From Clostridia bacterium (GTDB lineage: Bacteria > Bacillota_A > Clostridia > Oscillospirales > CAG-382), in NCBI GenBank assembly GCA_017517985.1, contig JAFWWX010000248.1:1-12234 (forward strand): DNA of 12,234 nucleotides. The letters run 5' to 3'. The notes beneath the pieces were generated by a model. That model did no database searches. It worked only from the letters and a program-made list of their open reading frames with translations, and was not told where the DNA came from. This document shows positions 6,243 to 12,234 of the stretch, piece by piece (position 1 is the stretch's first letter; each line of letters starts with the position of its first letter). The position numbers were made by a program, and so were the translations under genes.

Positions 6243-7600
6243 GCAATCGCCTCCCCTCTGATTATTCTGTCAAGAACAAGTTTCGGCATACCGTTTTCAG
6301 TGAGTCTCTTTTGAAGGCTCAAAGAAATCGGTGATACAAATTCATGATGGCCTTTTATGATGTACTTTCCTGATTCATCATATCGGTTTTCTGTGATGTT
6401 GTATCTGTAAATTGTTCTGAACACTCTCTTGCCATCCGGCATTATTTCGCATTCCATTATCTCCATCAGCTTTCTCTCACGGTTTTCAAGTTGTTTTGAG
6501 AATGCTATTATCGGGAATGCCTCTGTAACAAGGTCATACAGGACATTATCATCCATTGAGTATTTCCTCTTACAAAGTGTTGCCATTCTCCTGTATGTTG
6601 CTTCACAGGAATTGGAATGGATCGTTGTCAAAACCGGGTGTCCTGTTCGGCTTGCTTCTTGGGCAAGGAACGCTTCAGGTCCTCTCATCTCGCCTACGCA
6701 GATGTAGTCGGGATTAAAACGCAAAGCAAAGTCTAAAAGTACATCCTGATCTATGTTTTGCATTTCATTCTCTGACGGTCTTGTTAAGGTATGAATTACA
6801 CTATTCTGCGCAATTCCGTCTATGTACTGAGCGAGTGCCAGCTCACGGCTTCCGCTTTCAATGGTGTAGATTCGTTTGTCCTTTGGTAAGGTTGTCAGTA
6901 CCCATCCTGCAACTGTTGTTTTACCGCTTCCTGTTGCTCCGGCAACACATGTACTTACTCCATACCTGAATGTCTGTGAAAGAAAGTCAAGCATCGGTGC
7001 TGTTGCCGTTTTAGCATCCACAAAATCCTTTTGAGAAAAGTTCTGAGGGTTTACAATTCGTATTGATGCAGCCACACCAACATCGTCATCTACAAGCGGT
7101 GTTTTGATTGCAGATATACGAATGTTTTTTGAAAGCTGACCAAGTACAGCAGGTGATGCATTATCAAGCACCATTCCTGAATTATGAAGCATTCTTCGTA
7201 CAACATTTATGGCATGTTGCGGTGACTCGAATCTTTCCTGAAGCTTCTCTTTTCTTCCGCCTGCACGATATATCTCTACATCGTTCCATGCGTTAATGTC
7301 TATTTCTTCAATTCCTGTTCCGAATATGTATTTCGTCAGGAACGAGAACTCAGCCATTTCCACATACAAGCGGTTAATAAGCTCTTCTTCGGTCATTCCG
7401 TCTGCCGTTACCCTGTTGTCTGCCAAATACTTCTGGATATAAAATTTAATCTGTTGCTTCACATCATCCTTTCGACTGTCTAATAGCAAGGATGCATATT
7501 TGCTTGAAATATACTCTTGCACTTCGTTTAATACACTTGGAAAGTCTTTGACCGTACTTGGCCCGAAGAATAAATCATGAGAACTACTCTGATTTATCAT
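6236..7600 (-). CDS. cpaF: CpaF/TadA-type secretion ATPase
   Basis: A type II/IV secretion hexameric ATPase of 454 aa, close to the usual length. The N-terminal domain spans about residues 1-120, with the family-typical IFGTGIEEIDINAW stretch (92-105). The RecA-like core has Walker A GATGSGKTT (221-229), an Asp-box region IYTIES (244-249), Walker B DYICVGEMRG (298-307) and the His box TGHPVLTTIHSN (319-330). All key motifs are intact. It hydrolyses ATP in the cytoplasm to drive pilin assembly, and in many Tad systems retraction, through the TadB/TadC platform. The ATG at 7600 overlaps the stop of the CpaE-like gene (ATGA), with GGAGGAGG about 10 bases upstream. A conjugative VirB11-type ATPase is the main alternative, but the neighbours fit a Tad system. 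Confidence 0.95.
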   Translation of the reverse strand: MINQSSSHDLFFGPSTVKDFPSVLNEVQEYISSKYASLLLDSRKDDVKQQIKFYIQKYLADNRVTADGMTEEELINRLYVEMAEFSFLTKYIFGTGIEEIDINAWNDVEIYRAGGRKEKLQERFESPQHAINVVRRMLHNSGMVLDNASPAVLGQLSKNIRISAIKTPLVDDDVGVAASIRIVNPQNFSQKDFVDAKTATAPMLDFLSQTFRYGVSTCVAGATGSGKTTVAGWVLTTLPKDKRIYTIESGSRELALAQYIDGIAQNSVIHTLTRPSENEMQNIDQDVLLDFALRFNPDYICVGEMRGPEAFLAQEASRTGHPVLTTIHSNSCEATYRRMATLCKRKYSMDDNVLYDLVTEAFPIIAFSKQLENRERKLMEIMECEIMPDGKRVFRTIYRYNITENRYDESGKYIIKGHHEFVSPISLSLQKRLTENGMPKLVLDRIIRGEAIAC

Positions 7601-8349
7601 AGCTCGAATACCTCCTCCGCTATATCTTCGATAACTCTCCTAAACTCTTTTGATTCTCTTTTCGGAGGTGTTGGTCTTAATAACTCACCTGTCAGATACT
7701 GCTGTTCAACAATATCGCTATGGGGAATTGTAAAGGTTACCCCTCCCAAAATCTGCTCTATGTTTTCACCTGAGTGAATACTTCTTACATTATTTGCGAC
7801 CTTAAGTTGCTTGTCAGTCTTGAACTTACTGTCTGCTAAAAGCGGTAACTGTGAAGATAGATAGGATATTGATTTTAAATCACAGTTTATAAGTCTCAAG
7901 ACTGTGTCCGATTCTATAAGTGCTACTGTTGAGAGAATGTCATCAGACAGATGGCTCGAACAATCCACAATGACATAGTCCACAATATCCTTTAATTCAT
8001 CAAGGAATTCTACGGCCTGGACCTGTGTGTATTTCGGATACGAAAACACATTTTCGCCCTTCAGTAGTCCGATGATTGTGATATGCGGATTTTTCTTTAT
8101 GGTTATGCTGTTTTGCAGTATAAGGGTTTCATTGATTTTTACAGCTGCCAATATACTGCCAAGCGATCTTTCATTCTCTATATCTGACGGAGGCACTAAA
8201 AGCGGAAGCGGAGGTGCATCAAAGTCACAAAGAACAAGTGCAACATCATAGCCCTTACTTGATACATAGCTCGCTATCTTTGCCGCTACGGTTGTCTTAC
8301 CGCAGGAAGGTGAACCCCACACGGCAAGAATCTTACTGTCCCTCACCAT
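7597..8349 (-). CDS. CpaE/TadZ-like P-loop ATPase (MinD/ParA class)
   Basis: A 250-aa P-loop protein with Walker A SPSCGKTT (13-20), switch I-like CDFDAPP (41-47) and Walker B DYVIVDCSSH (124-133). This is the SIMIBI MinD/ParA fold. Proteins of this class (CpaE, TadZ) localise Tad machines. The usual N-terminal receiver-like domain of CpaE is absent. The signature lysine of the deviant Walker A (KGGxGKT) is replaced by Ser13, so MinD-like dimer-dependent hydrolysis may be altered or lost. The ATG at 8349 overlaps the end of the CpaB-like gene by 17 bases, with GAGG 9 bases before. The gene sits directly upstream of cpaF, a classic position. No membrane-targeting helix is obvious at the C-terminus (EEVFEL). 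Confidence 0.85.
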   Translation of the reverse strand: MVRDSKILAVWGSPSCGKTTVAAKIASYVSSKGYDVALVLCDFDAPPLPLLVPPSDIENERSLGSILAAVKINETLILQNSITIKKNPHITIIGLLKGENVFSYPKYTQVQAVEFLDELKDIVDYVIVDCSSHLSDDILSTVALIESDTVLRLINCDLKSISYLSSQLPLLADSKFKTDKQLKVANNVRSIHSGENIEQILGGVTFTIPHSDIVEQQYLTGELLRPTPPKRESKEFRRVIEDIAEEVFEL

Positions 8350-9133
8350 TTTCTACCGCCTCACTTTCGCCTGATTCTCCTGTCTGTTCTGTGTTTTCCG
8401 TTGGTGCGGTCTCTTGTGCGTTGTTGAGTTCTTCCTGTTTCTTCAGGAATTCCTCTGCTGTCTTTCGGTTGCCACGATATACCAATGACATGTGTATAGT
8501 GCCGGATTTTTCAAGATCAGCAAGAAGCAAAGATTGTTTTTCCGATACTAAAAGTGTTACTGTACTCGGAAGCTCTCCTTCTTCTGTTACCGTTTCATCC
8601 ACATCTGCACCTGATTTGTTTGTTGCAGCTATAACCTCAACAAACTGCAGTTCCAAAGGTACAATGGTCATACCTGTTTTCTGATAGTCAGGAGCAATAA
8701 TTGATACAATATCTCCTGATTTCAGCTTGCCGGAAAGTCCTGTTGCAAAGGATTTAAGGGTAACTGAAATTGCTCGGTTTTTACCATTGAGTCCTGCAAG
8801 GTATGTTGTTTCCACATAGGGAGTGTCTGCAATCTTGGATTTTAAGACATTATCTCCCTTTGTCATATCTACACTTGCATATTTTCCGATTACCTCTTTA
8901 TCATCCGATACAATGTTATCCGGCTGATTGATGCCTGACATCTTAACTTCGGATACCATATCCTTCGTTATCTCATCTCCGCTTTTAATATCCGCCATAA
9001 CTCTTACCACCGTTACCGTTTTATCACCGGTATTTGATACAAGCGGCGAAACCACAAAGCAGATAATCAAAGCAAGAACAATGCAGGTTATGCCAAGCAC
9101 CGTTCTATTCTTAAAATAATTCAGAAATTTCAA
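8333..9133 (-). CDS. cpaB: CpaB/RcpC-like SAF-domain pilus assembly protein
   Basis: A 266-aa protein with one N-terminal membrane segment (about residues 11-33), a SAF-type region (about 41-103, with VVRVMADIKSGDEITKDMV), a second beta-rich domain (about 118-222, with LKSGDIVSIIAP), and an acidic Glu/Thr/Gly-rich tail (about 235-266). The order matches CpaB/RcpC, which in Gram-negatives works with the secretin; here it probably organises the extracytoplasmic part or binds cell wall. The start is a TTG at 9133: it lies 7 bases after GGAGG (9141-9145) and overlaps the stop of the peptidase gene as TTGA. The longer reading from 9259 overlaps that gene by 130 bases and places 42 non-matching residues before the membrane segment, so I reject it. 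Confidence 0.88.
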   Translation of the reverse strand: MKFLNYFKNRTVLGITCIVLALIICFVVSPLVSNTGDKTVTVVRVMADIKSGDEITKDMVSEVKMSGINQPDNIVSDDKEVIGKYASVDMTKGDNVLKSKIADTPYVETTYLAGLNGKNRAISVTLKSFATGLSGKLKSGDIVSIIAPDYQKTGMTIVPLELQFVEVIAATNKSGADVDETVTEEGELPSTVTLLVSEKQSLLLADLEKSGTIHMSLVYRGNRKTAEEFLKKQEELNNAQETAPTENTEQTGESGESEAVENGEGQ

Positions 9134-9528
9134 ATTATCGCCTCCAATACTAATGTTCCTACATACCCTAATGTTAAAGACGGAATGAAGGGAAAGAGAG
9201 TATTCCCTTTCCCCTTTATCCGCCCAATTACTAAACTGCTGAAAATGAATATAAGGCATCCTGCTATGACTGTGAACAAGGTTTCATAAAACCCTAACAG
9301 GATTCCGAGAATTGCAATCACCTTGAAGTCGCCTCCGCCAATTCTGTCGGTTGCAACTGCGGCAATAAAAAAAGGGATTGCAATTGCAATTCCCCATAAA
9401 TTCTCTAATCTGAAACCAAACGGAACAAGGCATAATAAAAGCACCTGATATATAACAGGTACCTCTTGTTTCCTTATATCCGTATAACTTGCCATAATCA
9501 GTATGCCGAGAATGACTATCCCTTTCAT
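9130..9528 (-). CDS. A24-family prepilin peptidase (TadV/CpaA-like)
   Basis: A minimal aspartic membrane peptidase of 132 aa with about four or five membrane segments. The two catalytic aspartates are seen: Asp17 in SYTDIRKQEVP and Asp67 in RIGGGDFK, the GxGD motif. The length fits the stand-alone TadV/CpaA type that lacks the N-methyltransferase part of PilD. It should cut leader peptides of the pilin-like proteins encoded in this window (9528-9746, 2590-2982, perhaps 2075-2593) at the cytoplasmic face of the membrane. The ATG at 9528 overlaps the TGA of the pilin gene (TGATG), so the two are translationally coupled. Confidence in the family is high; the substrate list is inference. Confidence 0.93.
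   Translation of the reverse strand: MKGIVILGILIMASYTDIRKQEVPVIYQVLLLCLVPFGFRLENLWGIAIAIPFFIAAVATDRIGGGDFKVIAILGILLGFYETLFTVIAGCLIFIFSSLVIGRIKGKGNTLFPFIPSLTLGYVGTLVLEAII
9141..9145 (-). promoter_or_regulatory. Ribosome binding site deciding the TTG start of the CpaB-like gene
   Basis: GGAGG on the minus strand, 7 bases before the TTG at 9133 and inside the last codons of the prepilin peptidase. No comparable site was noted in front of the ATG at 9259. Confidence 0.75.
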
Positions 9529-9746
9529 CAGTTCGAGTAGTTGAACATCTCCTGAATTTTCTGTGTCAGGGTAGGAAGCACTGTATCATCCATAAGTGCG
9601 TATAAACCTGCAAGAAGCAAGGCTCCGAGCACCACAGAAAGCAAAACAATAATCGCTGTGTCAACCGCACCCTGACCGCTGTTGTCGGTAAGTTTTGCTC
9701 TTACCCTTTCCCTTAAGGAAAGCATTTTCATTTTTAATTTCTTCAT
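9528..9746 (-). CDS. DUF6133-like Flp-type pilin (72 aa)
   Basis: A basic leader (residues 1-20) leads to DNSGQGAVDTAI, then a hydrophobic helix (about 29-52) and a short polar tail ending EMFNYSN. Size and layout fit Flp/type IVb pilins, and the NSGQGxVDTAI block matches DUF6133 proteins of clostridial elements. Cleavage after Gly24 would give a mature pilin of about 48 residues with Asp29 at +5, in place of the Glu of the G/xxxxEY consensus, and Thr at +6 in place of Tyr. It is probably the main filament subunit: it comes first among the machine genes and is coupled directly to its peptidase. The binding site GGAGG lies in the last codons of the SpoVG gene. Confidence 0.85.
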   Translation of the reverse strand: MKKLKMKMLSLRERVRAKLTDNSGQGAVDTAIIVLLSVVLGALLLAGLYALMDDTVLPTLTQKIQEMFNYSN

Positions 9747-9748
9747 GG

Positions 9749-10018
9749 TTACATTTCCTCCAATCTCTTAGCATACTCATCAAGAACGGCTTTTTCGAGT
9801 TCCTGTCTCAGATCTTTGGTAATCGGGAAGCAAATATCGGCATACTCGCCACGCTTTGTTCTTCTGCAAGGCATGGATGCAAATCTGCCCTTTTCGCCTT
9901 CGATTACCTTGATGCCTTTTACAAGAAACTTATCATCAATAAGCACGCTCACATACGCTTTCAGCTTTTCTCCGCCTACAAACGATGTTACTCTTGCATT
10001 CAATTTCATGTGTCTCAC
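9749..10018 (-). CDS. spoVG: SpoVG family regulatory protein
   Basis: An 89-aa protein matching SpoVG along its length: KLNARVTSFVGGEKLKAYVS, then DDKFLVKGIKVIEGEKGRF, MPCRR, and ADICFPITKDLRQELEKAVL. The family averages 85-100 residues, so it is complete. SpoVG proteins bind nucleic acids and act as pleiotropic regulators (of sporulation, capsule and virulence genes in Firmicutes, mostly by DNA or RNA binding). Copies on mobile elements are common. Lying directly upstream of the pilin gene with only a 2-base gap, it may regulate the pilus genes, but that is inference. The ATG is preceded by GGGAGGTGAGACAC. No unusual residues are seen. Confidence 0.93.
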   Translation of the reverse strand: MRHMKLNARVTSFVGGEKLKAYVSVLIDDKFLVKGIKVIEGEKGRFASMPCRRTKRGEYADICFPITKDLRQELEKAVLDEYAKRLEEM

Positions 10019-10037
10019 CTCCCTTCATATGTATAGA

Positions 10038-10769
10038 CTACATATCAATTTTGAAGGTATCGACCTGAATCTCTTCGTTTGTTTTAGGAGCATTGAGTTC
10101 AGCTTCTCTTTCAGGTGTTTTAGTCCTGCCGTATCCCATGTCAAGCCTTTCCCTGAAAGCCACAAATTCCGTCTCTTTTTCCTCTTTCGGTTCTTCGGCG
10201 ATTACTTTCTCCTCTTCAACCGTTTCGGTCTGTTTAAGCTCAATTTTAGGCTCGGTAAAGCTATTCAGTTTTGTGAAGCCGGATGCGTTGATATAATGGA
10301 ATTCACTCGATTCATCATCATACAGTTCAATAACATCGGATATAAACACTCCGGTTGATTCTAAGCCTTCAACTTTGTCAGGACCGTCAAATATATCGTA
10401 AATCTCTTCGGGAACTTCCGTTCCTACATTCCCATCGAATACGACTCTGTAATTACTGATATTCGGTTCTCCAAAGCCCTTTTCCTTAAGGTCACTGTAA
10501 CTGACAAACCGCATTCTAAGATCTGTTTCCGGTTTTAACTGATAGATTCGGCAGTTCTTTGAAGTAACTGTTTCTTCGATATTCCCTTTCAAAAGATTGT
10601 TATATACATCGCTTTTCCACTCGACAGATATGCCGTTTTTCTGTGTCAAAAACTCTGCAACTTCATCTTTTTGGAACATGACATCGACCACAGCCTTATT
10701 ATCCTTCACATACCCTACCTGATTGCCGTAATACTCTATTATTCCGTCTTTTGTGATACTAATCTTCAT
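10038..10769 (-). CDS. YodL-like domain protein (243 aa)
   Basis: An acidic soluble protein in three parts: an N-terminal region (1-70); a YodL-like domain (about 73-168, from CRIYQLKPETDLRMRFVSYS to FHYINASGFTKL, with the family-typical 'NYRVVFDG' and 'FISDVIEL' strands); and a Glu/Lys-rich linker (172-200) followed by a short segment FVAFRERLDMGYGR (202-215). YodL-like domains occur in multi-domain proteins of phages and conjugative elements (the 'polyvalent' class), where they are thought to act in the recipient cell; the biochemical role is unknown. The ATG follows GGGAGGTGTTGAC. It lies between the ArdA-like and SpoVG genes, suggesting an establishment function, which is inference. The domain call is by pattern. 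Confidence 0.82.
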   Translation of the reverse strand: MKISITKDGIIEYYGNQVGYVKDNKAVVDVMFQKDEVAEFLTQKNGISVEWKSDVYNNLLKGNIEETVTSKNCRIYQLKPETDLRMRFVSYSDLKEKGFGEPNISNYRVVFDGNVGTEVPEEIYDIFDGPDKVEGLESTGVFISDVIELYDDESSEFHYINASGFTKLNSFTEPKIELKQTETVEEEKVIAEEPKEEKETEFVAFRERLDMGYGRTKTPEREAELNAPKTNEEIQVDTFKIDM

Positions 10770-10787
10770 GTCAACACCTCCCTTTCC

Positions 10788-12170
10788 TTAGACTTCAGGT
10801 TGTCGTTTCCCTTCAAAACTATCAACTGTTTTATCAATGTGTTTGACAATACCATATTCGGAAAGTGCCAACTTATGCTGAGTTATAAGCTCCTCTGCAT
10901 AGGTTGCAAAGTTAATATGCTGAAATACCGATTCAGGAAGTATCTCTTTGTATGTCCTTGCAAGCCAGTCTTTTGCAAATTCAATAATGGTAGATGGCTT
11001 TTCATACAATTCATATTCCTGCAAGGAGTTTGCAAGAGCAACGGCTTCATCAAGATTTGAAAAACCTATTCCCTCAAGCACAGCCATGTACTTTGCAAAT
11101 TCGCCAGATTTCGACATATCACGCATACGATGTGCAAGTGAATTAAGCATACCTAATTGTGAAAGACCTGTTATACACATAGGCATATTGCACTCAATAC
11201 TTTGAACTGCAAGCAGAATACATTCATCAAGGCTCTCAGCACCAAGTTCTCTTGCAAAACTTGCTTTTCTTTCCTTTGATGCAGGAAGGGACAACCATCT
11301 GCCATCGGCTGCTCTGCCTGTTTCACTTTTTGCGATGAGCAGCTTGAAGATGTATCCATCATTGATGAATTTCTCAGGAAACTCTCCGCCATCATAGACT
11401 GTAGAGTATTCATTGGGATTAAAAACAAAGTAACCGCTTTCGGTGTAAACTCCATTTTCCTTTTCCCTGATTGTTCTGCCAAGCTTTGTGTAATCAAGGA
11501 AGTCCCATATCTCTTTACGAGCATCTCCAAGCCACTCAAGCAATCCGTTATCTGCATAATACCTGCCGAGCATTTCATCTTCGTCAATGTCGTATGTCAA
11601 ATCACAGCAATGCAGGTTATACGCTGCATTAATTAAATCCTTTACCGACAAAACAAATGGACCTTTCATAGCCATATATCCTTTGAAAAGTTCATGTTCA
11701 TGTTTATCAAACCTGCTCATTACTTTTGCAAGATAGTTAAGCTCTTCAAGATCCACTTCTTTATTTTGGGCAAGGAATTCCCCTACTATATCTTTGTCGT
11801 ACAGGATACATTCTGAAATTCTGCATACCTGACCATTGTCGGTTACTCTCGCTCTGCATAATGCATCCTTAATTTCGAATTCCGTTGCAGGAAGTTGCAG
11901 AGGCGCTCCTCTGTACTGTTTATACAATTCTGATATATCCGGGCTTATAATTACAATATCCATCTTAAATTCTGATTTTTGTTCTGCCTCATGTACAATG
12001 TTATGCTTGAATTTCTTCTCCTTGACAAGGTATGTATTAAAGAATTTACCATTCAATTCTACATCAACCTCTGTCGGAGATTTCATATCAATTTCAACTG
12101 TACTATCAGAATTCGTGAAATCAAACATAAGTTCCCTGATATTTTCTCTGATTTCATCCTTGTTAATCAC
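10788..12170 (-). CDS. ArdA-like antirestriction protein, 460 aa with internal repeat
   Basis: The central region (about 88-255) carries an ArdA-like pattern: LPATEFEIKDALCRARV, LEELNYLAKVMSRFD (141-155), SVKDLINAAYNLHCCDLTYD (175-194), LGRYYADNG, DYTKLGRTI and GVYTESGYFVF. ArdA proteins mimic DNA and inhibit type I restriction enzymes, protecting incoming mobile DNA. A typical ArdA is about 165-180 aa; this one has an N-terminal extension (1-85, acidic) and a second, degenerate ArdA-like copy (about 293-445, with LSLPAS, MLNSLAHRMRDMS and LDEAVALANSLQEYEL). The start is a GTG at 12170, 9 bases after GGGAGG (12180-12185) and overlapping the upstream TGA (GTGA). A nearby ATG at 12171 leads straight to a stop. 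The ArdA family is probable; activity is unproven. Confidence 0.82.
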   Translation of the reverse strand: MINKDEIRENIRELMFDFTNSDSTVEIDMKSPTEVDVELNGKFFNTYLVKEKKFKHNIVHEAEQKSEFKMDIVIISPDISELYKQYRGAPLQLPATEFEIKDALCRARVTDNGQVCRISECILYDKDIVGEFLAQNKEVDLEELNYLAKVMSRFDKHEHELFKGYMAMKGPFVLSVKDLINAAYNLHCCDLTYDIDEDEMLGRYYADNGLLEWLGDARKEIWDFLDYTKLGRTIREKENGVYTESGYFVFNPNEYSTVYDGGEFPEKFINDGYIFKLLIAKSETGRAADGRWLSLPASKERKASFARELGAESLDECILLAVQSIECNMPMCITGLSQLGMLNSLAHRMRDMSKSGEFAKYMAVLEGIGFSNLDEAVALANSLQEYELYEKPSTIIEFAKDWLARTYKEILPESVFQHINFATYAEELITQHKLALSEYGIVKHIDKTVDSFEGKRQPEV

Positions 12171-12234
12171 ATTTGCATTCCTCCCATCTCTTGTTCAGCT
12201 TCATCTATGTCCATCTGTTCTTCTTCATCCTCTA
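12167..12234 (-). CDS. C-terminal tail of an unknown acidic element protein (cut by window edge)
   Basis: Only the last 21 codons are inside the window. They read EDEEEQMDIDEAEQ then EMGGMQM and a TGA that overlaps the GTG start of the ArdA-like gene. The strongly acidic run followed by a GGM ending resembles the tails of the DUF3848-like proteins encoded at 4287-2976, so this is probably another cargo protein of the same kind. The frame is supported by the GTGA overlap and by the presence of the downstream gene's GGGAGG within its last codons. The body of the protein, and so its family, is not visible. Confidence 0.6.
   Translation of the reverse strand, partial: EDEEEQMDIDEAEQEMGGMQM
12180..12185 (-). 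promoter_or_regulatory. Ribosome binding site deciding the GTG start of the ArdA-like gene
   Basis: GGGAGG on the minus strand, 9 bases before the GTG at 12170, embedded in the last codons of the upstream gene. Confidence 0.65.

Noticed and set aside
8214..8684. Plus-strand open frame of 156 codons
   Set aside because: Lies antisense across the CpaE- and CpaB-like genes; the product is Ser/Phe-rich without a domain.
9134..9259. N-terminal extension of the CpaB-like protein (ATG at 9259)
   Set aside because: It overlaps the conserved prepilin peptidase gene by about 130 bases, whereas TTG at 9133 has an ideal GGAGG and a TTGA overlap.
9816..10358. Plus-strand open frame of 180 codons
   Set aside because: Antisense to spoVG and the YodL-like gene, with Phe/Ser-rich composition typical of an antisense shadow.
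11171..11587. Minus-strand 138-codon frame inside the ArdA-like gene
   Set aside because: It lies out of frame within a longer gene that has a recognised domain and a good start; the product is Cys/Ser-rich with no pattern.
1..12234. tRNA, rRNA, CRISPR array, insertion sequence, riboswitch or origin
   Set aside because: I saw no cloverleaf, regular spaced repeats, transposase motifs or long structured leader; coding density leaves almost no room for them.

Overview
The window is one densely packed block in which every convincing gene lies on the minus strand, so transcription runs from position 12234 towards 1. Gaps are very short, and many junctions are 1-7 base overlaps (ATGA, GTGA, TTGA or TGATG type) with strong AGGAGG-like ribosome binding sites. 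The protein families (DUF6133 pilin-like, DUF4320, DUF6550, DUF3848, DUF4240, YodL-like, ArdA-like, SpoVG) are typical of conjugative and integrative elements of gut Clostridia such as Lachnospiraceae and Ruminococcaceae. The source is therefore most likely an ICE or large plasmid of a Gram-positive clostridium. That is inference from family content; no integrase, relaxase or replication gene is in the window.

Region by region in transcription order. 12234-10038: the tail of an unknown acidic protein, a long ArdA-like antirestriction protein (460 aa) and a YodL-like domain protein; these look like establishment or host-conflict functions. 10018-9749: a SpoVG-type regulator. 9746-4301: the core of a Tad/Flp-like (type IVc) pilus or secretion machine. 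In order this is a pilin-like DUF6133 protein, a minimal A24 prepilin peptidase, a CpaB-like SAF-domain protein, a CpaE/TadZ-like P-loop ATPase, the CpaF/TadA ATPase, and two TadB/TadC platform proteins. A 51-residue cysteine-containing small protein lies between the two platform genes. 4287-2976: three tandem genes with related DUF3848-like domains. 2982-2075: two pseudopilin-like proteins (DUF4320 and a TadE/TadF-like protein). After a roughly 107-base gap with a candidate promoter come a 74-aa unknown protein, a 308-aa unknown soluble protein, a membrane-anchored DUF6550 protein, and the first 74 codons of a DUF4240 protein cut by the window edge.

Working model: the peptidase processes the pilin-like proteins, CpaF powers assembly on the TadB/TadC platform, and the CpaE-like ATPase may position the apparatus. 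The CpaB-like and DUF6550 proteins would act outside the membrane. No outer-membrane secretin gene is seen, as expected for a Gram-positive host. Whether the machine makes an adhesive pilus, aids mating-pair contact or secretes something cannot be told from sequence. The least-described items are the 51-aa small protein, the shared '(A/G)GM' C-terminal tails on four element proteins, and the Asp-for-Glu change at the expected +5 position of two putative prepilins.
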